Shown in pieces: positions 26,386-35,671 of a stretch of DNA of 64,000 nucleotides. The stretch's first letter is position 1. Each line of letters begins with the position of its first letter. The translations under genes and the position numbers were made by a program. The notes below the pieces were generated by a model. It was not told where the DNA came from and did not search any database. It saw nothing but the letters and a program-made list of their open reading frames with translations. Origin of the DNA: Caballeronia mineralivorans PML1(12) (GTDB lineage: Bacteria > Pseudomonadota > Gammaproteobacteria > Burkholderiales > Burkholderiaceae); the NCBI RefSeq assembly GCF_001028175.1, contig NZ_AEJF01000078.1:1-64000 (forward strand). The letters run 5' to 3'.

Positions 26386-27462
26386 ATGCTGGTTTTTACG
26401 CCCTTCATTAACTGCGCCAAACTCTCATTCGATATGCATAAGAAGGAAAATACCGATCGGACTCGTGCTTTGCTAAAAGGTCGTGGGCCGTTTACCGGGC
26501 GCATGGCGGCAGTGCTGGCCGCGTTGCTTGCGAGTGCCGCGCTTTCTGCTCCTGCAGCGGCCGACGCGCCGTCGCTCAAGGGCAAGCGTATTGGCATATC
26601 CGTCGCCGGCACGGAGCATTATTGGGACCTGAAGGCCTATCGGGGACAAATAGATGAAGTGAACCGGCTGGGTGGAATTCCAATCGCGCTGGACGGCGGC
26701 CGGAAAGATAGTCAGCAGATCGCGCAGCTCCAGATGCTGATCGCGCAAAAACCGGATGCCATCATTGAACAGCTCGGCACGGTGTCGGTGCTCGAACCGT
26801 GGCTCAAAAAGATCCGCGAAGCAGGCATCCCGCTTTTTACCGTCGATACCGCCAGCCCCTCGAGCATCAACGTAACGACCTCCGATAACTTCTACATCGG
26901 CGAGCAACTAGCGTTGAAGCTCGTGAACGATCTGCACGGCGAAGGCAATATCCTCGTCTTCAACGGCTTCTACGGCGTGCCGGTCATTGCGATGCGCTAC
27001 GACCAGTTGCGTGAGGTGCTGAAGTGGTATCCAAAGATCAAGATCATTCAGCCCGAGTTGCGCGACGTCATTCCGAACACCGTGCAGGATGCTTACTCGC
27101 AGGTCAGCAAGTTGCTCAACATGTATCCGAAGGGCACCGTGCAAGCTATCTGGGCGGCGTGGGACGTGCCGCAGATCGGCGCGACGCAGGCGGTCGATGC
27201 CGCGCGTCGTTCGGAGATCAAGACCTACGCGGTCGATGGCAGCCCCGACTTCGTCGCGCCCGTCAAGAACCCGCAATCCAGCGCCGCGGCGGTGGTCGCA
27301 CAGCAGCCTTACCTGATTGGCAAGACCGCTGTCGACAATGTCGCGCGCTATCTGGCAGGCGAGCGAACGTTGCCGCCGGCCACTTATGTACCGTCGATTC
27401 TCGTCAGCAAGGACAACGCAGCGGAGGCACAGAAGACGCTGGGCCAGGCCGGCGCCAAGTGA
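26386..27462 (+). CDS. Periplasmic sugar-type (CUT2) substrate-binding protein A
   Basis: A 358-residue type I periplasmic binding protein. A Sec signal ends near residue 60 (ALLASAALSAPAAADA). The fold is marked by GKRIGISVAGTEHYWDLKAYRG, MLIAQKPDAIIEQLG, TSDNFYIGEQLA, NILVFNGFYGVPVIAMRYDQ and AAWDVPQIGATQAVDAA. An in-frame ATG at 26434 would give a more normal signal length and may be the true start; neither has a clear ribosome-binding site. It converges with a second receptor gene 12 bases away and probably serves the CUT2 permease and ATPase at 30.0-32.5 kb. The ligand is unknown. Confidence 0.85.
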   Translation: MLVFTPFINCAKLSFDMHKKENTDRTRALLKGRGPFTGRMAAVLAALLASAALSAPAAADAPSLKGKRIGISVAGTEHYWDLKAYRGQIDEVNRLGGIPIALDGGRKDSQQIAQLQMLIAQKPDAIIEQLGTVSVLEPWLKKIREAGIPLFTVDTASPSSINVTTSDNFYIGEQLALKLVNDLHGEGNILVFNGFYGVPVIAMRYDQLREVLKWYPKIKIIQPELRDVIPNTVQDAYSQVSKLLNMYPKGTVQAIWAAWDVPQIGATQAVDAARRSEIKTYAVDGSPDFVAPVKNPQSSAAAVVAQQPYLIGKTAVDNVARYLAGERTLPPATYVPSILVSKDNAAEAQKTLGQAGAK

Positions 27463-27474
27463 ACGACCGCCGCT

Positions 27475-28518
27475 CTAGTCACGAACCTCGGGAATCCACC
27501 CTGCCTTAGCCACATCCGCCCGTCTAAAATCCACAAACTTCGACTCAAGATCCGCAATCGTGCGGATATCGTTCTTGACCAGGTCATTGCGCGTGATCAA
27601 TGCGGGTTTGATTTCAATCCGATGCCCCGGGTCCTGGCCCGCTACCAGCAACGCAGCCGCTCGCACCGAAACCGCACCCACTACGGCCGGATTAGTCGCA
27701 GCCGTGGCGACCCACGGACTTCCCGGTGCCCGGATCGCCTCGATATCCGCCGTCGATATGTCAGCGCTATAGATCCGCACCTTCGAAGCAATGCCCGCTT
27801 CGTCCGCCGCAAGCTTCGCGCCTCGAGCGAACTCGTCGTACGGAGCGAAGACCACACGCACGTCAGGATGCGCCCGATACGCCGCAGCAGCCTGGTTCGC
27901 CACCGACTGCGCAATCGGATTGTCCACGGTACCAAACCGCGCCGCTTCCGTAATCTTCGGATGCGCAGTCTTGAATGCCTTCCAGACCGCATCGCGCCGG
28001 TCCAGCGGAGCGAACCCCGGCACATAGACATACGCGGCCGCGAACGCATCGCCATTATCTTTAACCGCCTGATCGAGCAATAGCGTCGCAAGATCATGGT
28101 CACTCTGCTCGATCTGCGGAACCTTCGGATTGCCAAGATCAACGTCAAAGGCCACCACCTTGATGCCTTTATCTAGTGCTGTCTGCACTACGTCTTTCAA
28201 GGACTCCGGCAGACCATGATTCACAATGATCGCTGACACGCCAAGATTTATCGCCTGCTGGATCTGGTCACGTTGCTGAGCCGCATCCTGACGGCCCTCG
28301 TAAATACGCAAGTCGACACCCAGCGCCTTAGCCTGCTTTTGCGCGCCCGCCTCGTAAGCCTGAAAAAAATCGCCAGTCGAAAGATAGTTGACCAGCGCGA
28401 TCTTGACGCCGCCTTTATTGAACGGTGCGGGCGCATTGGGCAAGCCGCCTGCCGCGTAAGCGGTGATGCTGCCGGCGAGCAATGCAGCGACGAATACGCG
28501 GCCGATAGGTTTAAACAT
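27475..28518 (-). CDS. Periplasmic sugar-type (CUT2) substrate-binding protein B
   Basis: The 347-residue type I receptor has a signal peptide (MFKPIGRVFVAALLAGSITAYA) and KIALVNYLSTGDFFQAYEAGAQKQA, DQIQQAINLGVSAIIVNHG, VVAFDVDLGNPKVPQIEQSDH and FAPYDEFARGAKLAADEAG. It differs strongly from receptor A, so the transporter may see two ligands. ATG at 28518 fits the signal; the longest frame starts 28 codons earlier. It is the last gene of the leftward MFS-ATPase-permease-SfnB-like-receptor series. Confidence 0.87.
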   Translation of the reverse strand: MFKPIGRVFVAALLAGSITAYAAGGLPNAPAPFNKGGVKIALVNYLSTGDFFQAYEAGAQKQAKALGVDLRIYEGRQDAAQQRDQIQQAINLGVSAIIVNHGLPESLKDVVQTALDKGIKVVAFDVDLGNPKVPQIEQSDHDLATLLLDQAVKDNGDAFAAAYVYVPGFAPLDRRDAVWKAFKTAHPKITEAARFGTVDNPIAQSVANQAAAAYRAHPDVRVVFAPYDEFARGAKLAADEAGIASKVRIYSADISTADIEAIRAPGSPWVATAATNPAVVGAVSVRAAALLVAGQDPGHRIEIKPALITRNDLVKNDIRTIADLESKFVDFRRADVAKAGWIPEVRD

Positions 28519-28615
28519 GAAGGGGAGTTTCCGTGGAGTGAGAGCATCGAAACAACATGGCGCGCCATGACTTGGCTCGACATGCGCAACCGCTATATTC
28601 ATTACAGACCGGGCT

Positions 28616-29875
28616 TTAATTCCAGGGATGGCGCGCCGGCTTGATGCCGTTCAAGTAATAGTTGCCCACCAGGTGATATTTCCAGCGCACCGGATCGTGC
28701 AGCGTATGCGTGCGCGCATTGCGCCAGTGGCGATCGAGGTTGTGGACGGCGAGCGTCGATTGAGTACCCGCCAATTCGAACAGCTTTTCACTGGCAAGCA
28801 ATGCGATCTCAGTGGTCAATACTTTTGCTTCGCCGACCGCTACTGACGCGCGGGCGATATCGTCCTCGCTCGGCGTAGCGGCTTGCGCCGCGATCGTGTC
28901 CAGCGTCCGCGCCGCACGTTCGAGCAACGCCTCGGCCGCGTGCAACTGGATGTGAAGATGCCCCACCTCACGCACGACTAGCGGATCGTCGCTCGCGCGC
29001 TCCACGCCGCTATCGATCCACGGCCGCGAGCGTTCACGTACGAATTTCAGCGTGTCATCCACCGCTGCCCGCCCAATACCCGCATCGATAGCAGCCTGAA
29101 TGATCTGGGAGATCGGGCCATTGAGCGTCGGCAAGTCCGTTACCCGGTGCGCCGGAAATACGTGAGATGCCTGGACCCGCACCTGCTCTGCGATAACCGT
29201 GCCGCTCGCCGTCGTGCGCTGGCCGAAACCCGACCAGTCGTCGATGACCTGCAGCCCTGGCGTACCCTTGGGAATATAGGCAAGCCAACCACGGCGCTCG
29301 TCGTCGAGACCCAAAATAGGTACGTAGTCCGCGAACAATGCACCGGTCGAATAGAACTTCGTGCCGTGGACGACGTACTCGTCACCTTTGTCCGTAACGC
29401 GTGTCTTCAAGTCGAGGACGTGTTTCGTGCCCTTCTCCGAAAAGCCGTTGCCGAAGCGCTTGCCCCGCAGTATCTCGCCGAAGAAAAATTGCTTCTGCGG
29501 CTCGGTTCCGGTTAGCGCAATGATGTCCACCAGTCCCAGATGATTCTGGGGCAACTGCGCAAGCGACGGGTCGGCGGCGGCAATGATCTTGATGACTTCA
29601 GTCAGCGTCACATACGACACACCGGCGCCGCCGTATTCTTTCGGCACCGTGATCGCCCACAAACCGGCTTGCGAAAACCAGTCGATTTCCTCGTACGGCA
29701 AACGGCGCTCGCGATCGCGCTCACTAGCCTGCTCAGCAAGACGAGCCGCGACTTCATGGGCGACAGCAATGGCTTCAGCATCGTCGCGGATGATGCGGGC
29801 CGGTACTTTCGTTGAAGCGTTGTCTGAATAAATCGTTGCAGGACGCGCTGCTGTGTTTTCCGGAATGGCCGACAT
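28616..29875 (-). CDS. SfnB/DszC-like flavin oxidoreductase (acyl-CoA dehydrogenase fold)
   Basis: The 419-residue protein has the acyl-CoA dehydrogenase fold: N-terminal helices with IDWFSQAGLWAITVPKEYGGAG, the flavin-proximal block GNGFSEKGTKH and VHGTKFYSTGALFADY, and a C-terminal end NARTHTLHDPVRWKYHLVGNYYLNG. The last phrase (R-x-HTLHDP) is typical of SfnB and the DszC/acyl-CoA dehydrogenase-like monooxygenases rather than true beta-oxidation enzymes. Relatives act on organosulfur compounds such as dimethyl sulfone or dibenzothiophene with reduced flavin. AAAGGG precedes the ATG. It lies between the CUT2 permease and receptor B. The real substrate is unknown. Confidence 0.85.
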   Translation of the reverse strand: MSAIPENTAARPATIYSDNASTKVPARIIRDDAEAIAVAHEVAARLAEQASERDRERRLPYEEIDWFSQAGLWAITVPKEYGGAGVSYVTLTEVIKIIAAADPSLAQLPQNHLGLVDIIALTGTEPQKQFFFGEILRGKRFGNGFSEKGTKHVLDLKTRVTDKGDEYVVHGTKFYSTGALFADYVPILGLDDERRGWLAYIPKGTPGLQVIDDWSGFGQRTTASGTVIAEQVRVQASHVFPAHRVTDLPTLNGPISQIIQAAIDAGIGRAAVDDTLKFVRERSRPWIDSGVERASDDPLVVREVGHLHIQLHAAEALLERAARTLDTIAAQAATPSEDDIARASVAVGEAKVLTTEIALLASEKLFELAGTQSTLAVHNLDRHWRNARTHTLHDPVRWKYHLVGNYYLNGIKPARHPWN

Positions 29876-30003
29876 GCTTACCCTTTTATGTATAGGACCA
29901 CCATCAATCTAGCAGCGCCTTGACCGGGTTCAAACCGAACGATAACGCTAAGGACATCAATGCAACGTTGCTACGCTTAGCTTCATTTCTTCTTAGCGGA
30001 AAT

Positions 30004-31044
30004 TCAACGCGTCGCCTGCCTGCCAATGCTGAACGTAAATGCCAGCGCCCCGACCAGCAGCGCGCCCTTGATAAAATCCTGCATGTAATAAGGCGCATTG
30101 AGCATGGTCAGCCCGTTAAGCAACACGCCGACAAACACGGCGCCGACAACCGAGCCCAACACGTTGGGACGCTTGGCGCCCCACACCGCATAACCGATAA
30201 GCGCGGCGGCTACCGCATCCAGAAGGAGCGAATTGCCGGCACCGACATCACCGCGCCCGACGCGCGCGGCAATCAACGCGCCGCCAAGCGAAGCGATCAC
30301 GCCCGATGCAACATACGCCGCCACGCGATAACGCGCGGTTGGCGCACCCGCTAGCCGGGCAGCCGTTTCGTTACCGCCAGTTGCATAGACCACGCGGCCC
30401 CATCGCGTGAATTCCATGACGAGCACGGCGATCAGCGTGACCACCGCGAGCACGATCACCGGCACGGGTACGACATCGAGCCAGCGGGCCCGTCCTAGTG
30501 CCAGGAAGGCCGCCGGGAACGATCCCGTGGTCTCCGTGCCGTCCGGCAGGATCGTGCCTGTCGCCAGCGAGCGCCCGCCCGTTGGAATCAGTTGGAGTCC
30601 GGCCAGCAGGAACAATGTGCCGAGCGTCGCAAGCTGATCCGGGACACGAAGACGCGTGATCAGCAAGCCGTTAAAAAGTCCTGCACCGACACCTAACGCG
30701 AGACATGCCGCAATTGCAGCGAACGCGTTGCCGTGCCACACGACCAGCACGTAGCTCGCGGCCATCTGGGCGGTCGCGGCCGTGCTGCCGACGGACAGAT
30801 CGAAACCACCGACCGCCAGCGTTATGCTGACGCCGACCGCCAGAAGTGCGACGATCGACGCAGCCTGCAAGATGCTGAACAGATTGTCTACGCTCAGAAA
30901 GGCCTGCTCTCGCCACGTGAACACGGCGCCCAAAATCGCGAGCAGTAGCAGGATCCCGCTGCGTTCGAGTTGCGTCCTGATGCTGGTGCGCCTGAACTCC
31001 GTTCCAACAGCGGATGTTGCTTCGGTAGAAGCGCCAAGTTTCAT
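30004..31044 (-). CDS. CUT2 (ribose-type) ABC permease
   Basis: The 346-residue RbsC-type permease has about nine membrane segments, the signature GGFDLSVGSTAATAQMAASYVL, VPDQLATLGTLFLLAGLQ, and the cytoplasmic loop GRVVYATGGNETAARLAGAPTARYRV. A single permease is present, so it likely works as a homodimer, unlike the rhamnose system. GGAG stands eight bases before the ATG. It starts three bases after the ATPase stop. Confidence 0.9.
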   Translation of the reverse strand: MKLGASTEATSAVGTEFRRTSIRTQLERSGILLLLAILGAVFTWREQAFLSVDNLFSILQAASIVALLAVGVSITLAVGGFDLSVGSTAATAQMAASYVLVVWHGNAFAAIAACLALGVGAGLFNGLLITRLRVPDQLATLGTLFLLAGLQLIPTGGRSLATGTILPDGTETTGSFPAAFLALGRARWLDVVPVPVIVLAVVTLIAVLVMEFTRWGRVVYATGGNETAARLAGAPTARYRVAAYVASGVIASLGGALIAARVGRGDVGAGNSLLLDAVAAALIGYAVWGAKRPNVLGSVVGAVFVGVLLNGLTMLNAPYYMQDFIKGALLVGALAFTFSIGRQATR

Positions 31045-31047
31045 ACG

Positions 31048-32520
31048 TCAGGCTCCGGCAAGATCTTCAATGCTTGTTTCAATAATCGAACGATCGAAGC
31101 GCAGCACGCGGTCCGCCACTTCGAACGCCTCCTCGATAGCGCTGACGAATACCAGCGTGACCCGCCCCGCCGCACTCGCGCGCAACGCGTCGGCAATGTC
31201 CGCGCGGGCGCCGGCATCGACGCCCTGGAACGGTTCGTCGAGCAACAGCACGCGGGCAGGTTCCGCATGCGATCGCGCCAGCACGACCTTTTGCTGATTG
31301 CCGCCCGAGAGATTGACCACGCGGTCCTCGGGACCGTTGCATCGAATGGAGAAGCGCTTGATCGCGGACTCGGCCTGCCGGCGTTCGCGCGACCTGTTTA
31401 TCCACCCGGCTTTGAACCAGCGCGACAGGAACGGGAAACTCAACGTGCCTTCAATCGATGCGAATGGCACGCTGTCCGGAAAGAGCGACGTATTCCAGCG
31501 GTCCTCGCCAACGAGGAAAACGCCCGAGCGAATCGCCTCGGCGGCTGAGCGCGGCTGCCATGGCTTGCCATCGAGTGTCATCGTGCCGGCCACAACCGGT
31601 TCGATACCAAAAAGCGTTCGGGCAAGCCGCGACTTGCCGCCACCTACCGGCCCCGCGAACGCGACTATCTCGCCACGGGCCGCGTCGAAGTCTATCGGCG
31701 GGCTATCCGTACCCGAAAACAATTTCAAGCCTCGAACCTGAAGCCCTTGATTTGCAGTCGAAGGTACAGTTCGACGCTCACGCGTCTTCGGCAACGCGCG
31801 GCCGATCATCGTTTCGATGGCGCCATCGAAGTCGAGCGGAGGCTTAAGGTTTGCGACAAGGCGGCCATCCCGGACGATCACCGCGCGGTCCGCCATTCGC
31901 TTCAGATCGCTTAGTCGATGCGACACCAGCAGCATCGCGACACCACGCTTGCGCAACGTATCGAGCGCGGTGAAAAGACGCTCGGCTTCGGCGGATGAAA
32001 GGCTTGCCGTCGGTTCATCGAGTATCAGGACTGCCGGCTTATCTGCGAGAGCGCGGGCCAGCGTGACAAGCTGCCTCGTCGCAAGCGACAGCGTATAGAG
32101 CGGCGCACGCAGATCGACATCGAGGCCAACTTGCGCAGCGATGGAACGCGCCTCTTCCAGCCGGGCCGCAGGCCCGACGAACCATGGCGTGGCCGCGTTG
32201 TTGAAACGATCGAGCAGAAGGTTGTCCGCAACCGACAAAGCCGGCACGACCGAATCAGCTATCGATTGATGCATGGTCGCTACGCCCAGCGCCTTCGCTT
32301 CCTGCGGTGAGGCCGGTGCGTACGGTTTGCCGTGCAGTTCAAGCGAGCCGCTATCACCGGGATACACGCCGCTCAGTATCTTGACGATAGTCGACTTTCC
32401 CGCCCCGTTAGCGCCCATCAACGCGACGACTTCCCCTGCCGCAATGGAGAGATCAAATCGATCGAGCGCAACGGTCGAGCCGAAGCGTTTCGACACCGAG
32501 CGCGCGACTAACACTGGCAA
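31048..32520 (-). CDS. CUT2 ABC transporter ATPase (double NBD)
   Basis: The 490-residue protein has two ABC domains. The first has Walker A GANGAGKST, signature-like LSLATRQLVTLARAL and Walker B LILDEPTASL. The second has a degenerate Walker A GPVGGGKSR, signature [14 protein letters not shown] and LLLDEPFQGVD. The start lies inside the end of the MFS gene: TTG at 32520 or GTG at 32514, neither with a strong ribosome-binding site, so coupled translation is likely. It powers the adjacent permease. Confidence 0.9.
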   Translation of the reverse strand: MPVLVARSVSKRFGSTVALDRFDLSIAAGEVVALMGANGAGKSTIVKILSGVYPGDSGSLELHGKPYAPASPQEAKALGVATMHQSIADSVVPALSVADNLLLDRFNNAATPWFVGPAARLEEARSIAAQVGLDVDLRAPLYTLSLATRQLVTLARALADKPAVLILDEPTASLSSAEAERLFTALDTLRKRGVAMLLVSHRLSDLKRMADRAVIVRDGRLVANLKPPLDFDGAIETMIGRALPKTRERRTVPSTANQGLQVRGLKLFSGTDSPPIDFDAARGEIVAFAGPVGGGKSRLARTLFGIEPVVAGTMTLDGKPWQPRSAAEAIRSGVFLVGEDRWNTSLFPDSVPFASIEGTLSFPFLSRWFKAGWINRSRERRQAESAIKRFSIRCNGPEDRVVNLSGGNQQKVVLARSHAEPARVLLLDEPFQGVDAGARADIADALRASAAGRVTLVFVSAIEEAFEVADRVLRFDRSIIETSIEDLAGA

Positions 32521-33986
32521 GCCGGCCGTGAGGCGGTGGCTGTCGTCGCCGGCGTGAGCGCATCTTCGTCGTCGACATCATGCGCGGTCGGCTCATAGCG
32601 GATCAACACGAGGAACACGATCGGAATTACGGCTGCCAACGCTACGATCCAGAACATGTCGGTGCCAAAACGCGCCTTGAGGATGGGCAATACGAACAAC
32701 GCCAGCGCACTGCCGATGCCGGCAAGCGAGCGGCCGAAACCTACGCCCGTGCCGCGAATCGAGGTCGGATAAGACAACGCCGGATAGATCATCATCTGTG
32801 CGCCGGGGCCAAAACCCTCAGCAAACAACCATGTGCCCAACATCAGGACGGCGAGTCCGATACCCAGCGCCGCCTGCGGATGCCCGATCAGCGCCAGCGC
32901 AATCAGCGAAACGAACTGCAACGCAAAGCCTGCTATTGCAACATGTCGCGATGGAAATTTATAGGCCAGCCGCATGCCAAGCAAACCACCTGTCAGCGCG
33001 AACAGCACGTTAAGCCCAAGCGACGCTGCGATTGTTTCGAACACACCCGCGCCGAGGAATTGCGACAGTATCGACGGCAGGAAAAAGGCGATCGCAGTGT
33101 ATTCGAACGGGATGCAGAGATTCATCACGCTGGCGACCAGCGTGCGTTGCAGGTAAGGCCGCTGGAACAACACGCGGAATTTGACCGGCGGCTGCTTCGA
33201 CGCTTTCTGTTCCTGCGCATCGTCCACGGCATGTGCGTGAATGCCGTACGACTCACGCAGGATACGTACCGCCTCTTGCAGATTGCCCTGGTTCGCAGCC
33301 CACAATGGCGACTCGTTCATGAACTTGCTGCGAACCACGATGATGACCAGCGCCGGTACCGCCCCGAAGATGAGCGATGCCCGCCAGAGCCAGTCGGCAT
33401 GCTGAGCTGGAAGAAAAAAGTACAACGCGAACACGATCAGAAAACATACCGACGACGCCGCGTACCACATCGGGCACCACGCGGCGAGCCGCGACGCCTT
33501 GTTCCCGCGCCCGTTGAACTTGGAGAATTCAGAAAGGAACGCCATCGCCACCGGCAAGTCGATGCCCACGCCCAATCCCATCACGAAGCGGGCCGCAATC
33601 AGTACCCAGACATTCGGCGCAAGCCCCGCTGCAATGGCAGCGACAACGAAGAACAGCATGTCGGCCATGAAGACCTGGTAACGGCCAATCTTGTCGGTGA
33701 GCCATCCGCCGGCGAGGCTGCCGAGAATGGTTCCGATCATGATCGATGAACTGACAAATCCGCTTAGCGCGGGGGTCAAATTGAATTCACGCGTGACGTC
33801 CTGGATGCCGTATGAAAGTGTCGTGAGATCGTAGGCGTCGAGAAACACACCGCCCAATGCGAGCAGAACAATCACGCGAGCGTGATTGTTCTTCGACCGG
33901 CTGTTGTTGATCAGGCGCGATACGTCGCTGGCCGATCCGATCGGCAATGACGCAGGCAAGACGGTTTCGATGTCGACGGTGCTCAA
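32508..33986 (-). CDS. MFS carrier (sugar-porter/aromatic-acid type)
   Basis: The 492-residue carrier has 12 helices with the MFS signatures GGWLTDKIGRYQVF (loop 2-3), GLGVGIDLPVAMAFLSEF and SRSLAGIGSALALF-like segments. The N-terminal helix VIVLLALGGVFLDAYDLTTLSYG has the Asp often seen in organic-acid and sugar porters. The longest frame begins at GTG 34016. However, AAGGAGG sits six bases before TTG at 33986, and translation from there gives MSTVDIETVLP, so I take the TTG. It heads the leftward CUT2/SfnB-like operon and is divergent from the FMN monooxygenase. Substrate unknown. Confidence 0.87.
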   Translation of the reverse strand: MSTVDIETVLPASLPIGSASDVSRLINNSRSKNNHARVIVLLALGGVFLDAYDLTTLSYGIQDVTREFNLTPALSGFVSSSIMIGTILGSLAGGWLTDKIGRYQVFMADMLFFVVAAIAAGLAPNVWVLIAARFVMGLGVGIDLPVAMAFLSEFSKFNGRGNKASRLAAWCPMWYAASSVCFLIVFALYFFLPAQHADWLWRASLIFGAVPALVIIVVRSKFMNESPLWAANQGNLQEAVRILRESYGIHAHAVDDAQEQKASKQPPVKFRVLFQRPYLQRTLVASVMNLCIPFEYTAIAFFLPSILSQFLGAGVFETIAASLGLNVLFALTGGLLGMRLAYKFPSRHVAIAGFALQFVSLIALALIGHPQAALGIGLAVLMLGTWLFAEGFGPGAQMMIYPALSYPTSIRGTGVGFGRSLAGIGSALALFVLPILKARFGTDMFWIVALAAVIPIVFLVLIRYEPTAHDVDDEDALTPATTATASRPACQC

Positions 33987-34252
33987 GATGCGCCTCCTTG
34001 CTTGATGGGGTTCCACGGCAAAGAAGCTTTATACGGACAGCTATCGTGTCACGCAAAGAACAAGTTTTTCTTTCGATATGAACGGCTCAAGGGCAAGTTC
34101 CAATGATCTGCTGCCAGGGGTCGCTCGATGTATCGTCTTTACAGCCACGCACATATGCAAAGCTGAAATCGTTAGAGCGGTCGATCGATTCGGCGACTAC
34201 ATTGTCTGGTTGTGAAAGTGAAATTCAAGAGAAAATCGAGTAATCGACAGCT

Positions 34253-35650
34253 ATGAGCAAAACCATCCATTTCAATGCGTTCGAGATGAACTGCGTCGGT
34301 CATCAGTCGCCGGGCTTGTGGTCTCATCCACGCGACCGGTCGTCGCAATACAAGGACCTCGAATACTGGACTGATCTTGCAAAAATTCTCGAGAAGGGTT
34401 TCTTCGACGGCATCTTCATAGCCGACGTAATCGGTTATTACGACGTCTACAAGGGCAGCAATTACCACGCGATCCATCAGGCGGCGCAGATCCCGGTCAA
34501 CGATCCGCTGCAGCTCGCGGCGCCCATCGCAATGGTGACCGAGCACCTGGGCATCGGCATCACGGCGTCGACGACCTTCGAGCATCCATACACGTTCGCG
34601 CGCCGCCTTTCAACAGCCGATCACCATACGAAAGGCCGCGTTGGATGGAATATCGTGACGTCGTATCTGGAAAGCGGCGCGAAGAATATCAGCGAAGGCG
34701 GCTTGCGCAAGCACGCGAACCGCTACGAAGTGGCGGCGGAATATATCGAGGTGCTGTACAAGCTTTTCGAGGGAAGCTGGGAAGAAGACGCCGTGGTCCG
34801 GGACCGTCACAACCGGGTCTTTACGCACCCCGAGAAGGTCCATGAGATAGGTCATCACGGAAAATACTTCGACGTGCCCGGCTACCATCTTTGCGAACCC
34901 TCACCTCAGCGCACGCCGGTGCTCTATCAGGCTGGCGCGTCTGGCGCGGGCAAGGCGTTCGCGGCTCAGCACGCCGAGTGCGTATTCGTCGCCGCCCCGA
35001 CGAAGGAGGTGTTGAAGAGTTATGTCGCCGACGTCCGCCACCAGGCTGCGGAGGCCGGGCGTAACGCCGCCGGATTGCTGATCTACAACCTGGTCACGGT
35101 CATCGTCGATGAGACCGATGCCAAGGCGCAGGCGAAGTTCGAAGAGTACCGCCGCTACACCTCCTACGATGGCTCGCTCGTGTTCATGTCGGGTTGGACC
35201 GGCGTCGACTTCGGCCAGTACGCGCCGACCGATCTGGTCAGGAAGGTGGAGACCAACGCCATCGTCTCAGCTATTGAACATCTGGCGGGCGGCGCGAAGT
35301 CGTGGACTATCGACGAACTCGCGGCATGGGGCGGTATCGGCGGCATGGGGCCGGTCTTCGTCGGTTCCGCGGCAACTGTTGCCGATATTCTGCAAACCTG
35401 GGTGGAAGAGACCGGTGTCGACGGTTTCAATCTCGCTTATGCGGTCGCGCACGAGACCTTCGAGGACATCGTCAATTATCTGGTGCCGGAGTTGCAGCGG
35501 CGCGGCGTTTATCGCAAGGAATATACGCCCGGGACCTTGCGCGAAAAGCTGTTCGGTAGGGGGCGCTTGTTGCCGGCCGAGCATCCAGGTGCACGGTATC
35601 GGGACATCGAGTCGTTCAAGCGCGGGGAAGCGCAGAGTTCGCTCGAGTAA
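34253..35650 (+). CDS. NtaA/DszA/DmoA-family FMN-dependent monooxygenase
   Basis: The 465-residue enzyme belongs to the NtaA/SnaA/DszA subgroup of the luciferase-like superfamily. Markers are NAFEMNCVGHQSPGLW, FFDGIFIADVIGYYDVYKG, DHHTKGRVGWNIVTSYLESGAKN, HGKYFDVPG and VLYQAGASGAGKAFAAQHAECVFVA. Such proteins use FMNH2 and O2 to cleave sulfones, dimethyl sulfide, nitrilotriacetate or similar compounds. Together with the divergent SfnB-like gene it suggests stepwise oxidation of a substrate brought in by the CUT2 importer. No FMN reductase is adjacent. Full length. Confidence 0.9.
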   Translation: MSKTIHFNAFEMNCVGHQSPGLWSHPRDRSSQYKDLEYWTDLAKILEKGFFDGIFIADVIGYYDVYKGSNYHAIHQAAQIPVNDPLQLAAPIAMVTEHLGIGITASTTFEHPYTFARRLSTADHHTKGRVGWNIVTSYLESGAKNISEGGLRKHANRYEVAAEYIEVLYKLFEGSWEEDAVVRDRHNRVFTHPEKVHEIGHHGKYFDVPGYHLCEPSPQRTPVLYQAGASGAGKAFAAQHAECVFVAAPTKEVLKSYVADVRHQAAEAGRNAAGLLIYNLVTVIVDETDAKAQAKFEEYRRYTSYDGSLVFMSGWTGVDFGQYAPTDLVRKVETNAIVSAIEHLAGGAKSWTIDELAAWGGIGGMGPVFVGSAATVADILQTWVEETGVDGFNLAYAVAHETFEDIVNYLVPELQRRGVYRKEYTPGTLREKLFGRGRLLPAEHPGARYRDIESFKRGEAQSSLE

Positions 35651-35671
35651 CGATCGGCTTTCTTTTTGCGG

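Noticed and set aside
26386..32520. Calling the CUT2 system a ribose transporter
   Set aside because: No ribokinase, mutarotase or sugar enzyme is present; the linked genes are flavin monooxygenases.
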